From: Alcanivoracaceae bacterium | Lineage (GTDB): Bacteria; Pseudomonadota; Gammaproteobacteria; Pseudomonadales; Alcanivoracaceae | Length of the DNA stretch: 64,000 nucleotides | Assembly: GCA_029210325.1 (NCBI GenBank) | Contig: JARGPU010000005.1 | Location: 1-64,000, forward strand | Direction of reading: 5' to 3' | In this document: one piece after another, positions 44,745-53,631 of the stretch | Numbering within the stretch: position 1 is the stretch's first letter | How the letters are laid out: the number at the start of each line of letters is the position of its first letter | Position numbers and translations under genes: made by a program | The notes under the pieces: model-generated | What the model was told of the DNA's origin: nothing | The model's input: the letters and a program-made list of their open reading frames with translations, nothing else | Database searches by the model: none

Positions 44745-45020
44745 TTACTTCCTCTTGAACATCGCCAGCATGCGGTTGGTAACCATAAAGCCACCCACCA
44801 CGTTAATGGTGGCGAGTACCACCGCGACAAAACCAAATACCTGTACCAGTACACTGTCACCATGACCGGCCGCAATGAGCGCACCGACCAGAGTAATCCC
44901 GGAGATGGCGTTGGAGCCCGACATCAGCGGAGTGTGCAGGGTTGGCGGTACCTTGGTAATCAATTCCACGCCAAGGAAAATGGCGAGAACGAACAAGGTC
45001 AGCATGGCAATAAAGTCCAT
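44745..45020 (-). CDS. pntAB: NAD(P) transhydrogenase subunit alpha part 2
   Basis: A 91-residue membrane subunit with three helices (LTLFVLAIFLGVELI, AISGITLVGALIAAG, FGFVAVVLATINVVGGFMV) corresponding to the C-terminal transmembrane part of E. coli PntA. The three-gene arrangement pntAA-pntAB-pntB is found in many alpha- and gammaproteobacteria. Confidence 0.95.
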   Translation of the reverse strand: MDFIAMLTLFVLAIFLGVELITKVPPTLHTPLMSGSNAISGITLVGALIAAGHGDSVLVQVFGFVAVVLATINVVGGFMVTNRMLAMFKRK

Positions 45021-45031
45021 GTTGATGCTCC

Positions 45032-46237
45032 TCAGGCGTTGGCTTCCGCTTGCGGTTCGGCAAGCGGCGGCAGGTTAAGCAGTTCACGCATGCGCTTCTG
45101 CGGCACATCACCCTGGTGGGCGATAACGGTGTTCTGGAAAATTTCGTCTTCCATGTCGAGGTTGAGCTGACCTTCCTTATCAATCATCAGATTGAGAAGG
45201 TTTTCCATGTTTTTGCCGTACATCTGGCTGGCATGAAATGCCACGGAAGAGGGCACATTGACCGGGCCGATGATGGTGACACCATGTTCTACAATGGTCT
45301 CTCCGGCGCGGGTCAGTTCACAGTTGCCGCCACGTTCTGCGGCGAGATCGACAATCACAGCGCCCGGCTTCATGGCCTTGACCATATCCGCGGTGACCAG
45401 AATCGGTGACTTGGCACCCGGCACAGCGGCGGTGGTGATGATCACGTCCATTTGCTTGACCACTTCAGTCATCAGCTCACGCTGGCGCTTGAGGAAGTCT
45501 TCATCCTGAGCCTTGGCGTATCCACCAGTGCCTTCGGCTGCGGTGGTGTCAAGATCCAGTTCTACCGGCTTGGCGCCGACGGAGAGAATCTGCTCGCGAG
45601 CGGCAGGGCGCACATCGTAGGCCTCGACGATGGCACCAAGACGCTTGGCGGTTGAGCAAGCCTGCAGGCCGGCGACGCCCACACCCATGATGAATACGCG
45701 GGATGCGTTCAGAGTGCCGGCAGCGGTCATGTTCATCGGGAACATGCGGTTGCTGCTCACCGATGCCATAAGCACGGCTTTGTAGCCGGCAATCATGGCC
45801 ATGGAGGAGAGCACGTCCATGGCCTGTGCACGGGTAATTCGTGGCACCAACTCCAGGGCAACACCGGTGACCTTGTGCTCCGCCAGTGTGTTGGCAAAAG
45901 CCGGGTTAGCCAGTGGGTCCATCATGCCGATGAGGATCTGGTCTGCCTTCAGTGCGCCAAGATCGGCATCACCATGGCTGCCGCTGCTGCCCGGTGTTTG
46001 CACCTGCAGAACGATTGCTGCTTCAGCAAAAACCGCAGCGCGATCCGTCAGCTCCGCGCCGGCGCTAACATAATCCGCGTCGGGGTAGCCGGCGGCATCG
46101 CCCGCACCCTGTTCGATCAGCACCCGGATATCTGGCTTCTTCTTCATCACAGCCACATTGGCCGGAGTGAAAGCCACACGGGTTTCCCCGGGGCATGTCT
46201 CTTTCGGAATACCGATGATCACCTGCGCTACCCCCAT
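45032..46237 (-). CDS. pntAA: NAD(P) transhydrogenase subunit alpha part 1
   Basis: A 401-residue soluble NAD(H)-binding subunit related to alanine dehydrogenase. IGIPKETCPGETRVAFTPANV opens it and the NAD Rossmann motif lies in VFIMGVGVAGLQACSTAKRLGA. TAAVPGAKSPILVTADMV and VDLAAERGGNCELT are the conserved C-terminal parts. The start is uncertain: ATG 46237 has no clear ribosome site, and a GTG at 46222 follows a G-run. The C-terminal membrane segment is a separate gene. Confidence 0.95.
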   Translation of the reverse strand: MGVAQVIIGIPKETCPGETRVAFTPANVAVMKKKPDIRVLIEQGAGDAAGYPDADYVSAGAELTDRAAVFAEAAIVLQVQTPGSSGSHGDADLGALKADQILIGMMDPLANPAFANTLAEHKVTGVALELVPRITRAQAMDVLSSMAMIAGYKAVLMASVSSNRMFPMNMTAAGTLNASRVFIMGVGVAGLQACSTAKRLGAIVEAYDVRPAAREQILSVGAKPVELDLDTTAAEGTGGYAKAQDEDFLKRQRELMTEVVKQMDVIITTAAVPGAKSPILVTADMVKAMKPGAVIVDLAAERGGNCELTRAGETIVEHGVTIIGPVNVPSSVAFHASQMYGKNMENLLNLMIDKEGQLNLDMEDEIFQNTVIAHQGDVPQKRMRELLNLPPLAEPQAEANA

Positions 46238-46260
46238 CTCGGTAAGCTGGTTGTTTTAAG

Positions 46261-46285
46261 GCCTTGACGGTGTATCCGTCAGGGC
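46261..46285 (-). promoter_or_regulatory. Hairpin in the pntAA leader
   Basis: GCCTTGACGG and CCGTCAGGGC pair over 10 positions (one G-T) with a 5-base loop, 24 bases before the pntAA ATG. It lies in the likely 5' untranslated region of the pnt operon. It has no T-run and is not a terminator in that direction. The rest of the 213-base gap 46238-46450 shows no gene. Confidence 0.3.
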
Positions 46286-46450
46286 CGACTTCTGGTTCAG
46301 GTTTTGCCATATTTCAGGGGGTCTTTCTGGGACCGCCCTCCGGCAGGGTGCAAACCTTAATGGCGCCGTACTACCCATGGCAAATGGGAAACGCTTTTTC
46401 CTTGCATAATCGCTCAATAAATGAGCGAAATGACCCGGAAGGAAGGTCTT

Positions 46451-47866
46451 CTAAGCCTTTTTTCTGGCCACAAGGGCAGTATCTTCCTGTTCGTTTATGG
46501 GCAAAAACGGGTCGAGAATGGTATTACCCCGAACCTCTGCCTCAATAACGTGCAGGAAGGTATATGCGCCTAGTAGTTTTCGGGCTAGGAAGATGAACTC
46601 CTTGGGCGGAACATCGAAATGTACCGACAGTGCATTACGCCCGGCGCGCGCTACCAATCGATTGGGCAAATCGCTTTTCCCCCAGCGGTATTCGAGGTTT
46701 TCATTCAGCACGTGATCCGGGGGAGGGTAGCGCTCCGGATCCTGAAGAACTTCCACTGCCTCAAAGCACATGGAAGCAAAGTCCTCTAACAGGCGCTTGG
46801 GCGCGCCCTTATCGAGAAAGCCCAGCGCCATCATGGCGTCGATCAGACGTTGGCTGTCATGGTGGTATGCGCCGCGGATCATTTCCCGGCCCGGGCCCAG
46901 AGTGTCATGGCTGAAATCACGAATGGCGCCAAAGTCCAGCAGTACGATTTGGTCGGCGCCTGCTTCAGGATGGATACGTAGCAGATAATTGCCAAAGTTC
47001 GGGTCGGTCTGCATTTTGTTCCATTCAAAAACCTCGCGGCAGCACAGCTCCATAATGGCTCTGCCAAGAAAGTTTCGCCGGGCCTGACTGAGCTCCAGCA
47101 CGGCCCGGTCGGTAACGCTGATGCCGTGCTCGAAAGTCATACAAATAATATTGTGTGTGCTATAGCGCGCTACAATCTCCGGCACCACAAAACGGGGGTC
47201 ATCGGCAAGAATTTCGCGGAAATGAGTGGTGGTGGCGGCTTCCAGATCGTAGTCCACCTCACGACCGAGCATCTGTCGAACTTCATCGAGCCACTGATTG
47301 AATTGCTCGGTGATGGGCACCAGCCGGCTCATGCGCAGCAACTGAACAATGGCGCGCAAATCTGAGTCAATTGCCTCGGCGACACCCGGGTACTGTATTT
47401 TTAACACCAGCTCACGACCGTCCGCCTTGCAACGGGCCCTGTGCACCTGCCCCAGAGATGCGGCACCCAGAGGTTCCTGGTCGATTTCGAGTTCCGACAA
47501 ACGCAACTCGCCCAGTTGACGCTGCAGGTGTTTTTCAATGGTGTCCCAGTGCAGTGCAGTGGTGTTGTTTTCCAGAGTGTGCAGGGCTGCGGTAACTTCA
47601 TCGGGCAAGAAGTGTTCGCCAAACAAGGCCATCATCTGACCAATCTTCACCACTGAGCCCTTCAGTTTGCCAAGATCACTGGCCAGCTCCTGAGCCTGCC
47701 GGGAAAGAATCTCGCGTCGCATGCCCTCACGCTTGTCGGCACTGGCAAAAAGAGTGCCGGCGGACAGCGTGGCATAACGGGCACCGGCCATAAAGCCTGC
47801 TTTGGCCATGGAAAAACGTCGCTCGAAAGCTCCTGTTTTGACGCGCTTGACAGTTTTTTGACTCAT
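46451..47866 (-). CDS. ABC1/UbiB-family atypical kinase
   Basis: A 471-residue member of the AarF/UbiB/ADCK family. The KxGQ motif is in SVVKIGQMMALFGE, the Ala-rich nucleotide loop is GAASLGQVHRA, the lysine is in VLKIQYPGV, and the catalytic-loop-like TDPNFGNYLL and metal-binding LLDFGAIRDF are present. Some members support ubiquinone synthesis or lipid homeostasis. This one is outside a ubiquinone operon and lacks the C-terminal helices of UbiB, so it is more like the generic ABC1 group. It is divergent from the next gene. Confidence 0.9.
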   Translation of the reverse strand: MSQKTVKRVKTGAFERRFSMAKAGFMAGARYATLSAGTLFASADKREGMRREILSRQAQELASDLGKLKGSVVKIGQMMALFGEHFLPDEVTAALHTLENNTTALHWDTIEKHLQRQLGELRLSELEIDQEPLGAASLGQVHRARCKADGRELVLKIQYPGVAEAIDSDLRAIVQLLRMSRLVPITEQFNQWLDEVRQMLGREVDYDLEAATTTHFREILADDPRFVVPEIVARYSTHNIICMTFEHGISVTDRAVLELSQARRNFLGRAIMELCCREVFEWNKMQTDPNFGNYLLRIHPEAGADQIVLLDFGAIRDFSHDTLGPGREMIRGAYHHDSQRLIDAMMALGFLDKGAPKRLLEDFASMCFEAVEVLQDPERYPPPDHVLNENLEYRWGKSDLPNRLVARAGRNALSVHFDVPPKEFIFLARKLLGAYTFLHVIEAEVRGNTILDPFLPINEQEDTALVARKKA

Positions 47867-47921
47867 TCCTGCGGGACTCCAATTGCACCCTTAGTAACGG
47901 CTCGGCATTCTATCAGCTTGT

Positions 47922-47941
47922 TGGTCAGACCGTGCTGACCA
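47922..47941. promoter_or_regulatory. Inverted repeat between divergent genes
   Basis: TGGTCAG and CTGACCA are separated by six bases, a perfect 7-base dyad in the 126-base gap between the ABC1 kinase gene and the alpha/beta hydrolase gene. The arrangement suits an operator, but no regulator gene is adjacent. Confidence 0.3.
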
Positions 47942-47992
47942 TTCAATCCTTATCAGACGAGCGCCAAGGTCATCGAATCTAAAGGAGGGTGC

Positions 47993-48754
47993 ATGCGCAC
48001 ATGGGTGTTGTTAAGAGGCCTGATCCGTGAGCGGCGCCATTGGGGAAGCTTTCCAGCGCAGCTCCAAGCCGCTCTGCCAGAGGACCGTGTGGTCACGGTG
48101 GACCTGCCAGGCAATGGCTCGCTTTGTCAGACTGCGAGCCCGACCCGCATCGAAGGCATGGTTGCGGCACTGCGCAAGTCTCTCAGTGATCAGGATCTGA
48201 GGCCACCATTTCATGTGGTCGCGTTGTCCTTGGGGGCCATGACCACGATCAGCTGGATCAACGACTATCCCGGAGAAGTCGCTGGCGCGGCGCTTATCAA
48301 CAGCAGTGTGGCCCGTTTTAGCACGTTCTGGCAGCGCCTGCGCCCGGCAAACTACCGCTCCATTCTTATAGACGGGCTACTCGCCCGGAGCCTGATACAG
48401 AAAGAAAAGACGATTCTGGCCATGACTACTAATCTGACCGATGGACAAGCTCGTGACAGGCTGGCAATCGAATGGGCTGAATTTGCCCGGCAGAACCCGG
48501 TGAGTCGGGCAAATTCGCTACGTCAGTTGTTAGCGGCAGCCCGTTTTCATGCCCCCATCAGGCTGGCTGGGACCGCCCCGGTACTGATTGTTAATGGCGC
48601 AGGCGATCGACTGGTTGACCCCCGTTGCTCGGCAGCCATGGCGCGGGGCTGGGGTTTGCCAATCAGGGTTCACCCCACGGCAGGCCACGACCTGACGCTG
48701 GACGCAGGCGAGTGGACCGCCGATGTGTTGCAGCAGTGGGTCAGATCTGCTTGA
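47993..48754 (+). CDS. Alpha/beta-fold hydrolase
   Basis: A 253-residue hydrolase. The oxyanion segment LLRGLIRERRHWGSF, the nucleophile elbow ALSLGAM (Ser in A-x-S-x-G), the Asp in NGAGDRLVDP and the His in TAGHDLTLD give a full catalytic triad. It is similar in size to BioH/proline-iminopeptidase-type enzymes, but the exact group is unclear. GGAGGGTGC precedes the ATG. A long palindrome follows its stop. Confidence 0.85.
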   Translation: MRTWVLLRGLIRERRHWGSFPAQLQAALPEDRVVTVDLPGNGSLCQTASPTRIEGMVAALRKSLSDQDLRPPFHVVALSLGAMTTISWINDYPGEVAGAALINSSVARFSTFWQRLRPANYRSILIDGLLARSLIQKEKTILAMTTNLTDGQARDRLAIEWAEFARQNPVSRANSLRQLLAAARFHAPIRLAGTAPVLIVNGAGDRLVDPRCSAAMARGWGLPIRVHPTAGHDLTLDAGEWTADVLQQWVRSA

Positions 48755-48780
48755 CCGTCTCATAGGCCAGTGATAGCTTT

Positions 48781-48802
48781 CTCAGAACTCATGAGTTCTG
48801 AG
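48781..48802. promoter_or_regulatory. Perfect 22-base palindrome before the MpaB-type gene
   Basis: The half-site CTCAGAACTCA is followed directly by its exact complement with no spacer. It lies 63 bases before the start of the oxygenase gene and 26 after the hydrolase stop. No T-run follows it, so it is not a usual terminator. A dimeric repressor operator is likely. A partial copy (CTCAGAG) lies shortly downstream. Confidence 0.5.
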
Positions 48803-48865
48803 GGCGGCGCCGAGAGCTTCTCAGAGCGATGCTGATAACAATAACAACTGGCTAGGGGCTCCAGT

Positions 48866-50008
48866 ATGGCAACTCCGCAGGAAATCGAACGGATGGCGGC
48901 CGGAGCAAAAACTCCGGCTGAAAAAGTCTGGTACGACCGCTATTCCCATGAGCGCCTGCAGGCTTGGCGCCAGGTTCAGGACCCGTTCGCCGACGCCTGC
49001 ACCAGTCAGATGCAGTTTCGTAAGCCCTCTGGCCTGCTTGACGAGGTGGAGCGCCGGGCCCGGGAGGAGGGTGGTGCATTCCGGGCATTTATTGATGAGT
49101 GCTACCGTATTCCGGACTGGGTCGACTTCGAGATGATGGAAGCTGGTCGGCGTTTTTGTCGCCGAAATGGCGCGCTGCAGGGCTTGATTCTGATGTGCTC
49201 AAGCCTGGTCGAGGGCTATGCCCACAACAAACCCTCTCAGGTGCTGGTGTCCACCGGGCGGCTGCAAAAGGATGTTTCCCGACGTATCTATGAAACCGGG
49301 CAGATGTTGCACAACATGGTCGGCCCGGATGGCTTGCGCCCGGGTGGTGTGGGCCACCGCACGCTAATGGAAGTGCGGCTGCTGCATTCTGCAGTGCGCC
49401 AGTTCCTTAAAGGCAATCCCCGTTTTGACGTGGCCAAATACGATCAGCCGATTAATCAGGAAGATATGGCCGGCACCATTCTGGAATTCGACTTCATGGT
49501 GGTTCGTGGCATGAAACGTCTAGGCCTGCATGTCAGTCGTGCAGACCATGAATCACTGCATTACATGTGGCGCTACGCAGGTTTTGTACTTGGCGTACAC
49601 GAGGACCTGCTGACCGCTACTATCGAAGAGCAAGAAGTCTTGGCGCTACAACTGACTAGTCACTTGTACAGTCCGAGCAAAGACTCGGAGGCGTTGGCTA
49701 AAGCCCTGTTGCGGGATATGTCACAACGGCCACCCTTTCGCCTGTCCTATGACCAGCTGCTGGCGTTCAGCCGTTTTCTGATCGGTGACAAGGTGGCTGA
49801 TGATTTGAATATCAGCAGCTCAGTCCCGGCAGCTGCGGTTGTCCGGTTGGTGCGTGCCGGGCTGGTAGTAGGTAGCCTCGGCCAGCAGTTACTGCCTGGC
49901 TTTGTATTGCGCCGTGTAGAGTCCTGGAATCATGACTTTGGCCGGCGCACGCTGCAGCAGGGGCTAGGCGACAACCCGGCATCATGGGGCTTCAAGGCGA
50001 TCGCCTGA
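48866..50008 (+). CDS. MpaB/rubber-oxygenase family (DUF2236) haem oxygenase
   Basis: A 380-residue protein of the ER-bound oxygenase MpaB/latex-clearing protein family, which contains b-type haem enzymes that cleave C=C bonds in isoprenoids. Family features are the N-terminal EGYAHNKPSQVLVSTGRL region, the HRTLMEVRLLHSAVR helix with its His and Arg, and the conserved DHESLHYMWRYAGFVLGV. No signal peptide is seen, so it is cytoplasmic or membrane-associated. The substrate is unknown. It is preceded by the 22-base palindrome and converges with the prc gene. Confidence 0.82.
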   Translation: MATPQEIERMAAGAKTPAEKVWYDRYSHERLQAWRQVQDPFADACTSQMQFRKPSGLLDEVERRAREEGGAFRAFIDECYRIPDWVDFEMMEAGRRFCRRNGALQGLILMCSSLVEGYAHNKPSQVLVSTGRLQKDVSRRIYETGQMLHNMVGPDGLRPGGVGHRTLMEVRLLHSAVRQFLKGNPRFDVAKYDQPINQEDMAGTILEFDFMVVRGMKRLGLHVSRADHESLHYMWRYAGFVLGVHEDLLTATIEEQEVLALQLTSHLYSPSKDSEALAKALLRDMSQRPPFRLSYDQLLAFSRFLIGDKVADDLNISSSVPAAAVVRLVRAGLVVGSLGQQLLPGFVLRRVESWNHDFGRRTLQQGLGDNPASWGFKAIA

Positions 50009-50027
50009 AGCCCTGCTCGGCGGTCGC

Positions 50028-52169
50028 TCAGGCCGCCGGATCCAGTGTGGCCATATGGGCCTTCTCGGTTAATCCGATCAGGTCCACTAACACTCGGCCA
50101 GTTTCTAATAGCCACGCATCTTTCTGATCTGGCTGTTCTTCTCCAGCTTGTATGGAAGAAATGCGCTGCTCTTCTTCCTCGATCAGGCTATGGATGTCTT
50201 TCAATGGCTCAAGGCCTCGAGAGCGACGCAGGCGGTTTTCCGCCTGAAGGCGCTGATCTTCCGTCTGTTTCTGGTATTTGCGCCGAGCCTGCTCATTCAG
50301 TGGCAACTCACGGAGGTTGCGCATTTCATCAAGCATGGCGATTTGCTCGCGGATGTAGTCATACTCCGGATCCTTGGCAATACGCTTGTTCAGGTTGCGG
50401 CGCAACGGCTCAATAAACGGGGTTAAATCAGCGCTCGGAGAGAAACTGGCCGGACGGATCTGGTCCCATGGCAGGGCGTTTGGCAGAGCGCTTTCACCAA
50501 TCTCGTCCTTGTTAATCACGAACGGCAGGGGCAGATCCGGAATAACTCCCTGATGCTGATTGCTGCCACCAGAGACTCGGTAAAATTTGGCCTGAGTCAT
50601 CTTTAACTGGCCGTGATTGAGTGGGATCAGGGTCTGCACCGTGCCCTTGCCGAAGGTTTCGTCGCCAACTATTAGCGCCCGACCATAATCCTGCATGGCG
50701 CCAGCAAAAATCTCTGACGCCGAGGCACTATGACGATTGACTAATACCGCCATCGGGCCACTGTAGAGTTTGCCCGGGTATTGATCCGGCTCGGCTGAAA
50801 CCCGGCCACGGGCATCACGAACCTGTACCGTTGGGCCGCGATCAATAAACAGGGATACGAGCTGAGTGGCTTCCGGCAAAGCGCCGCCACCATTGTCACG
50901 CAGGTCGATAATCAGACCATCAACGCCATCACTTTTAAGCTGCATTATCAGCTTGGCAACATCGCGGGTAGTGCTGGTGTATTCGGCATCACCCCGGTGC
51001 ATTGCTTCGAAATCGAGATAGAAAGTCGGGATATCGATAACGCCGATACGGGATACGCCGTCACCGTCAGGCAGCGAGATAATGCGGCTCTTTGCCGCCT
51101 GATCCTCCAGTACCACCTTATTACGGACAATGGAGATAACTCGAGTGTTGTGCTCGCTAGGGCTGCTTGCCGGCACTACTTCAAGGCGCACGGTGGTGCC
51201 TTTGGGGCCACGAATCAGGTTAACCACTTCATCCAGTCGCCAGCCGACCACATTGATAACTTCCTGATCATCTTGAGCAACGCCAACGATGCGATCAGCA
51301 GGCTTAAGAGCACCACCCTTGGCGGCCGGGCCACCCGGAACCAGACGAACCACTTTGGTGAACTCATCTTCGCCTTGCAGGACTGCACCGATTCCTTCCA
51401 GGGATCGGCTCATACTGATGGTGAAGTTCTCCGAGTTATGCGGTGTGTAGTAATTGGTGTGCGGGTCATAGCTGGTGGTCAGGGCGTTAATGTAGATCTG
51501 GAATACATCTTCCGGGGTGCTTTGCTGGAGGCGCTTAAGCTGGCCAGCATAACGACGCTCCAGCCGGGTGCCGATTTCTTCTTCCAGGTCACCGTTGATG
51601 CGCATGGTGAGCACCGCGTCTTTGAGACGTCTACGCCATAGGTCCTGCTTGTCGGCCTCGTCCAATGGCCAATTGGCCTCGCGGCGATCCACCAGAACAG
51701 TGTCGGTGCGATTCATATCAAGCTTGTCGATACCTTGCTCAAGCAGCTGCAACAGGTAGGTCAGGCTTTCTTCGACACGAACCTGGTAAAGGTTAAAGAT
51801 GTTATAGCCAGCGGCAAGATTACCGGTGCTGAGCTGATCGTCCAGCCGCTGCCGGTACTGGTTGAACTCTTCAACATCGCTTTGCAAAAAATACAACCGG
51901 TTCGGATCGAGGTCCCGCAGGTAGCGGTCGAGTACCTCGGCTGACAGTTGGTCATTGAGTTTGCGATTGTGATAATGCCTTTCCAGCCGGGCGAGAATCT
52001 CCTGAACGGTGCGGCCATGAACGTTGTCAGGCCGGAGGCCGCTGTCAGCCAGCTGGTCGGCAGCGGCCTCCGCTGGAGGGGCTACAGTAAATGAGATGGC
52101 CCCCATTGCCAGACTGGCAGAAAGGGTGAGGCCAATGACAATCTTGTGAGCAAAAGACAGTTTACGCAT
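50028..52169 (-). CDS. prc: Carboxy-terminal processing protease Prc (Tsp)
   Basis: A 713-residue periplasmic S41 protease. A signal peptide (HKIVIGLTLSASLAMGAIS) is followed by a long N-terminal domain, a PDZ domain (SRSLEGIGAVLQGEDEFTKV), and the protease core with nucleophile Ser485 in HSASASEIF and Lys508 in FGKGTVQT. A C-terminal DUF3340-type region rich in charged helices comes last. It degrades tagged proteins and trims cell-wall hydrolases and lipoproteins. Length is as in E. coli Prc. Confidence 0.95.
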   Translation of the reverse strand: MRKLSFAHKIVIGLTLSASLAMGAISFTVAPPAEAAADQLADSGLRPDNVHGRTVQEILARLERHYHNRKLNDQLSAEVLDRYLRDLDPNRLYFLQSDVEEFNQYRQRLDDQLSTGNLAAGYNIFNLYQVRVEESLTYLLQLLEQGIDKLDMNRTDTVLVDRREANWPLDEADKQDLWRRRLKDAVLTMRINGDLEEEIGTRLERRYAGQLKRLQQSTPEDVFQIYINALTTSYDPHTNYYTPHNSENFTISMSRSLEGIGAVLQGEDEFTKVVRLVPGGPAAKGGALKPADRIVGVAQDDQEVINVVGWRLDEVVNLIRGPKGTTVRLEVVPASSPSEHNTRVISIVRNKVVLEDQAAKSRIISLPDGDGVSRIGVIDIPTFYLDFEAMHRGDAEYTSTTRDVAKLIMQLKSDGVDGLIIDLRDNGGGALPEATQLVSLFIDRGPTVQVRDARGRVSAEPDQYPGKLYSGPMAVLVNRHSASASEIFAGAMQDYGRALIVGDETFGKGTVQTLIPLNHGQLKMTQAKFYRVSGGSNQHQGVIPDLPLPFVINKDEIGESALPNALPWDQIRPASFSPSADLTPFIEPLRRNLNKRIAKDPEYDYIREQIAMLDEMRNLRELPLNEQARRKYQKQTEDQRLQAENRLRRSRGLEPLKDIHSLIEEEEQRISSIQAGEEQPDQKDAWLLETGRVLVDLIGLTEKAHMATLDPAA

Positions 52170-52342
52170 CGAAATTCCAACGTGGCTTAGCGTTAGACCC
52201 AGTCAGGCCCGGCGGGGCGAGTAGGTCAGCATTGGCACCAGTATAACCAAGCGGCTCGGGATTGCATTCAGCCGGTGTCTTGACGCGATCTGGCAATAAA
52301 TGCACCTTGCCGACTGTGACAGCGGCCCGGGGTAACAATTCA

Positions 52343-53566
52343 ATGAATGGACTTTTCGCCGGCGGGCTGCTGCTGGCCGTGCTGGTGGCATTGGTACAGC
52401 TGGCTGCAGGCGATCAGGAGGTTGCCAACGCCACTATTCAGGCCATGTTCTCGGCGGCGGATTTGGCTGTTGAGGTGTGCCTTGGGCTAATTGGTGTGCT
52501 GACCTTATGGAGTGGCCTGTTTCGCCTGGCAGAGCAGAGCCGGCTGGCTGATCGGGTCGCACTGGCCGTGGCGCCGGTTCTGGGGCGTTTGATGCCAGGT
52601 GTCGGGCACCACCCGGAAACCCTCGGTCCGGTTACCATGAATCTTTCCGCCAACATGCTCGGCTTGGATAATGCCGCCACCCCCCTCGGGTTGAAGGCCA
52701 TGGAGGCGTTGCAAAAACATAACCCCAAGCCGGATACAGCCACCGATAGCCAGATCATGTTTCTGGTCATGAATACCTCCTCTGTCACCTTGCTGCCGGT
52801 TACCGTGATGATGTACCGGGCGCAGCAGGGCGCAGCCAACCCGGCAGATGTCTACCTGCCGCTGCTGATGGCTACCACGGCTTCGACCTTTGTCGGTGTC
52901 TGGCTAACCGCCCGACTGCAGGGCATCCGCCTTACCCATCCGCTGATAATGGCTGTGGCAGCTGCGTGGCTGGGCTTGCTTGGCCTTGGTGCGGTGGCGG
53001 CGCTGACCATGCCTGGGGCTGATGCCGCGCGATTCTCGGGAATTGCCGGAAGCGTGATCTTGCTGCTAGTAGTGGCTACCTTTATTAGCGCGGGGCTGCG
53101 CGCCCGGCTTAATATCTACGATACCTTTATTGAGGGAGCCTCTGAGGGCTTCCAAATGGCGATCAAGTTGATCCCCTATCTGGTGGCTATGCTGGTACTT
53201 ATCGCCATGCTGCGTGCCTGTGGCGCCCTGGATTTACTGCTAGACGGAATCCGTTGGCTGGTGGCGCTAACTGGCGCGGATAGCCGCTTTGTTGATGCCT
53301 TGCCGGTAGCTCTGCTCAAGCCATTATCTGGCAGCGGCGCCCGGGCAATGATGATTGAGGTTATGCAGACCCATGGCGTCGATTCGCTTGCGGGGCGCAT
53401 GGCGGCTGTTATGCAGGGGAGTACGGAAACGACCCTTTATGTACTGGCGGTATACTTCGGTAGCAGTGGTATTGTACGTATTCGTTACGCGCTTTGGTGT
53501 GGCTTGGCTGCAGATATTGCAGGTTTGTGCACGGCCGTACTGGCCAGCTACCTGTTTTTCGGTTAA
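52343..53566 (+). CDS. Fused SpmA-SpmB nucleoside-recognition-domain membrane protein
   Basis: A 407-residue polytopic protein in which the two spore maturation proteins SpmA and SpmB of Firmicutes are joined. The first half has ETLGPVTMNLSANMLGLDNAATPLGLKAM and the second GSGARAMMIEVMQTHGVDSLAGR and MQGSTETTLYVLAVYFG. Both halves are of the nucleoside-recognition (gate) type. Such fusions are common in non-sporulating gammaproteobacteria, so the role is not sporulation; transport is assumed. The open frame starts at 52262, but ATG 52343 is preferred because GGGG lies about 10 bases upstream and homologues start there. Confidence 0.88.
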   Translation: MNGLFAGGLLLAVLVALVQLAAGDQEVANATIQAMFSAADLAVEVCLGLIGVLTLWSGLFRLAEQSRLADRVALAVAPVLGRLMPGVGHHPETLGPVTMNLSANMLGLDNAATPLGLKAMEALQKHNPKPDTATDSQIMFLVMNTSSVTLLPVTVMMYRAQQGAANPADVYLPLLMATTASTFVGVWLTARLQGIRLTHPLIMAVAAAWLGLLGLGAVAALTMPGADAARFSGIAGSVILLLVVATFISAGLRARLNIYDTFIEGASEGFQMAIKLIPYLVAMLVLIAMLRACGALDLLLDGIRWLVALTGADSRFVDALPVALLKPLSGSGARAMMIEVMQTHGVDSLAGRMAAVMQGSTETTLYVLAVYFGSSGIVRIRYALWCGLAADIAGLCTAVLASYLFFG

Positions 53567-53631
53567 TCATAGGGTTATAAGAAACCGTTCAGTCACTGGC
53601 TGGACACTGTTACAGCAGGAATCATGGTCAC

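Noticed and set aside
46065-46310. Small gene or leader peptide upstream of pntAA
   Set aside because: The frame overlaps most of the pntAA start in another frame and has no convincing ribosome site; only the hairpin is supported.
52343-53566. Evidence for sporulation from the SpmA-SpmB fusion
   Set aside because: Such fusions are common in non-sporulating proteobacteria, and all other genes here point to a Gram-negative gammaproteobacterium.
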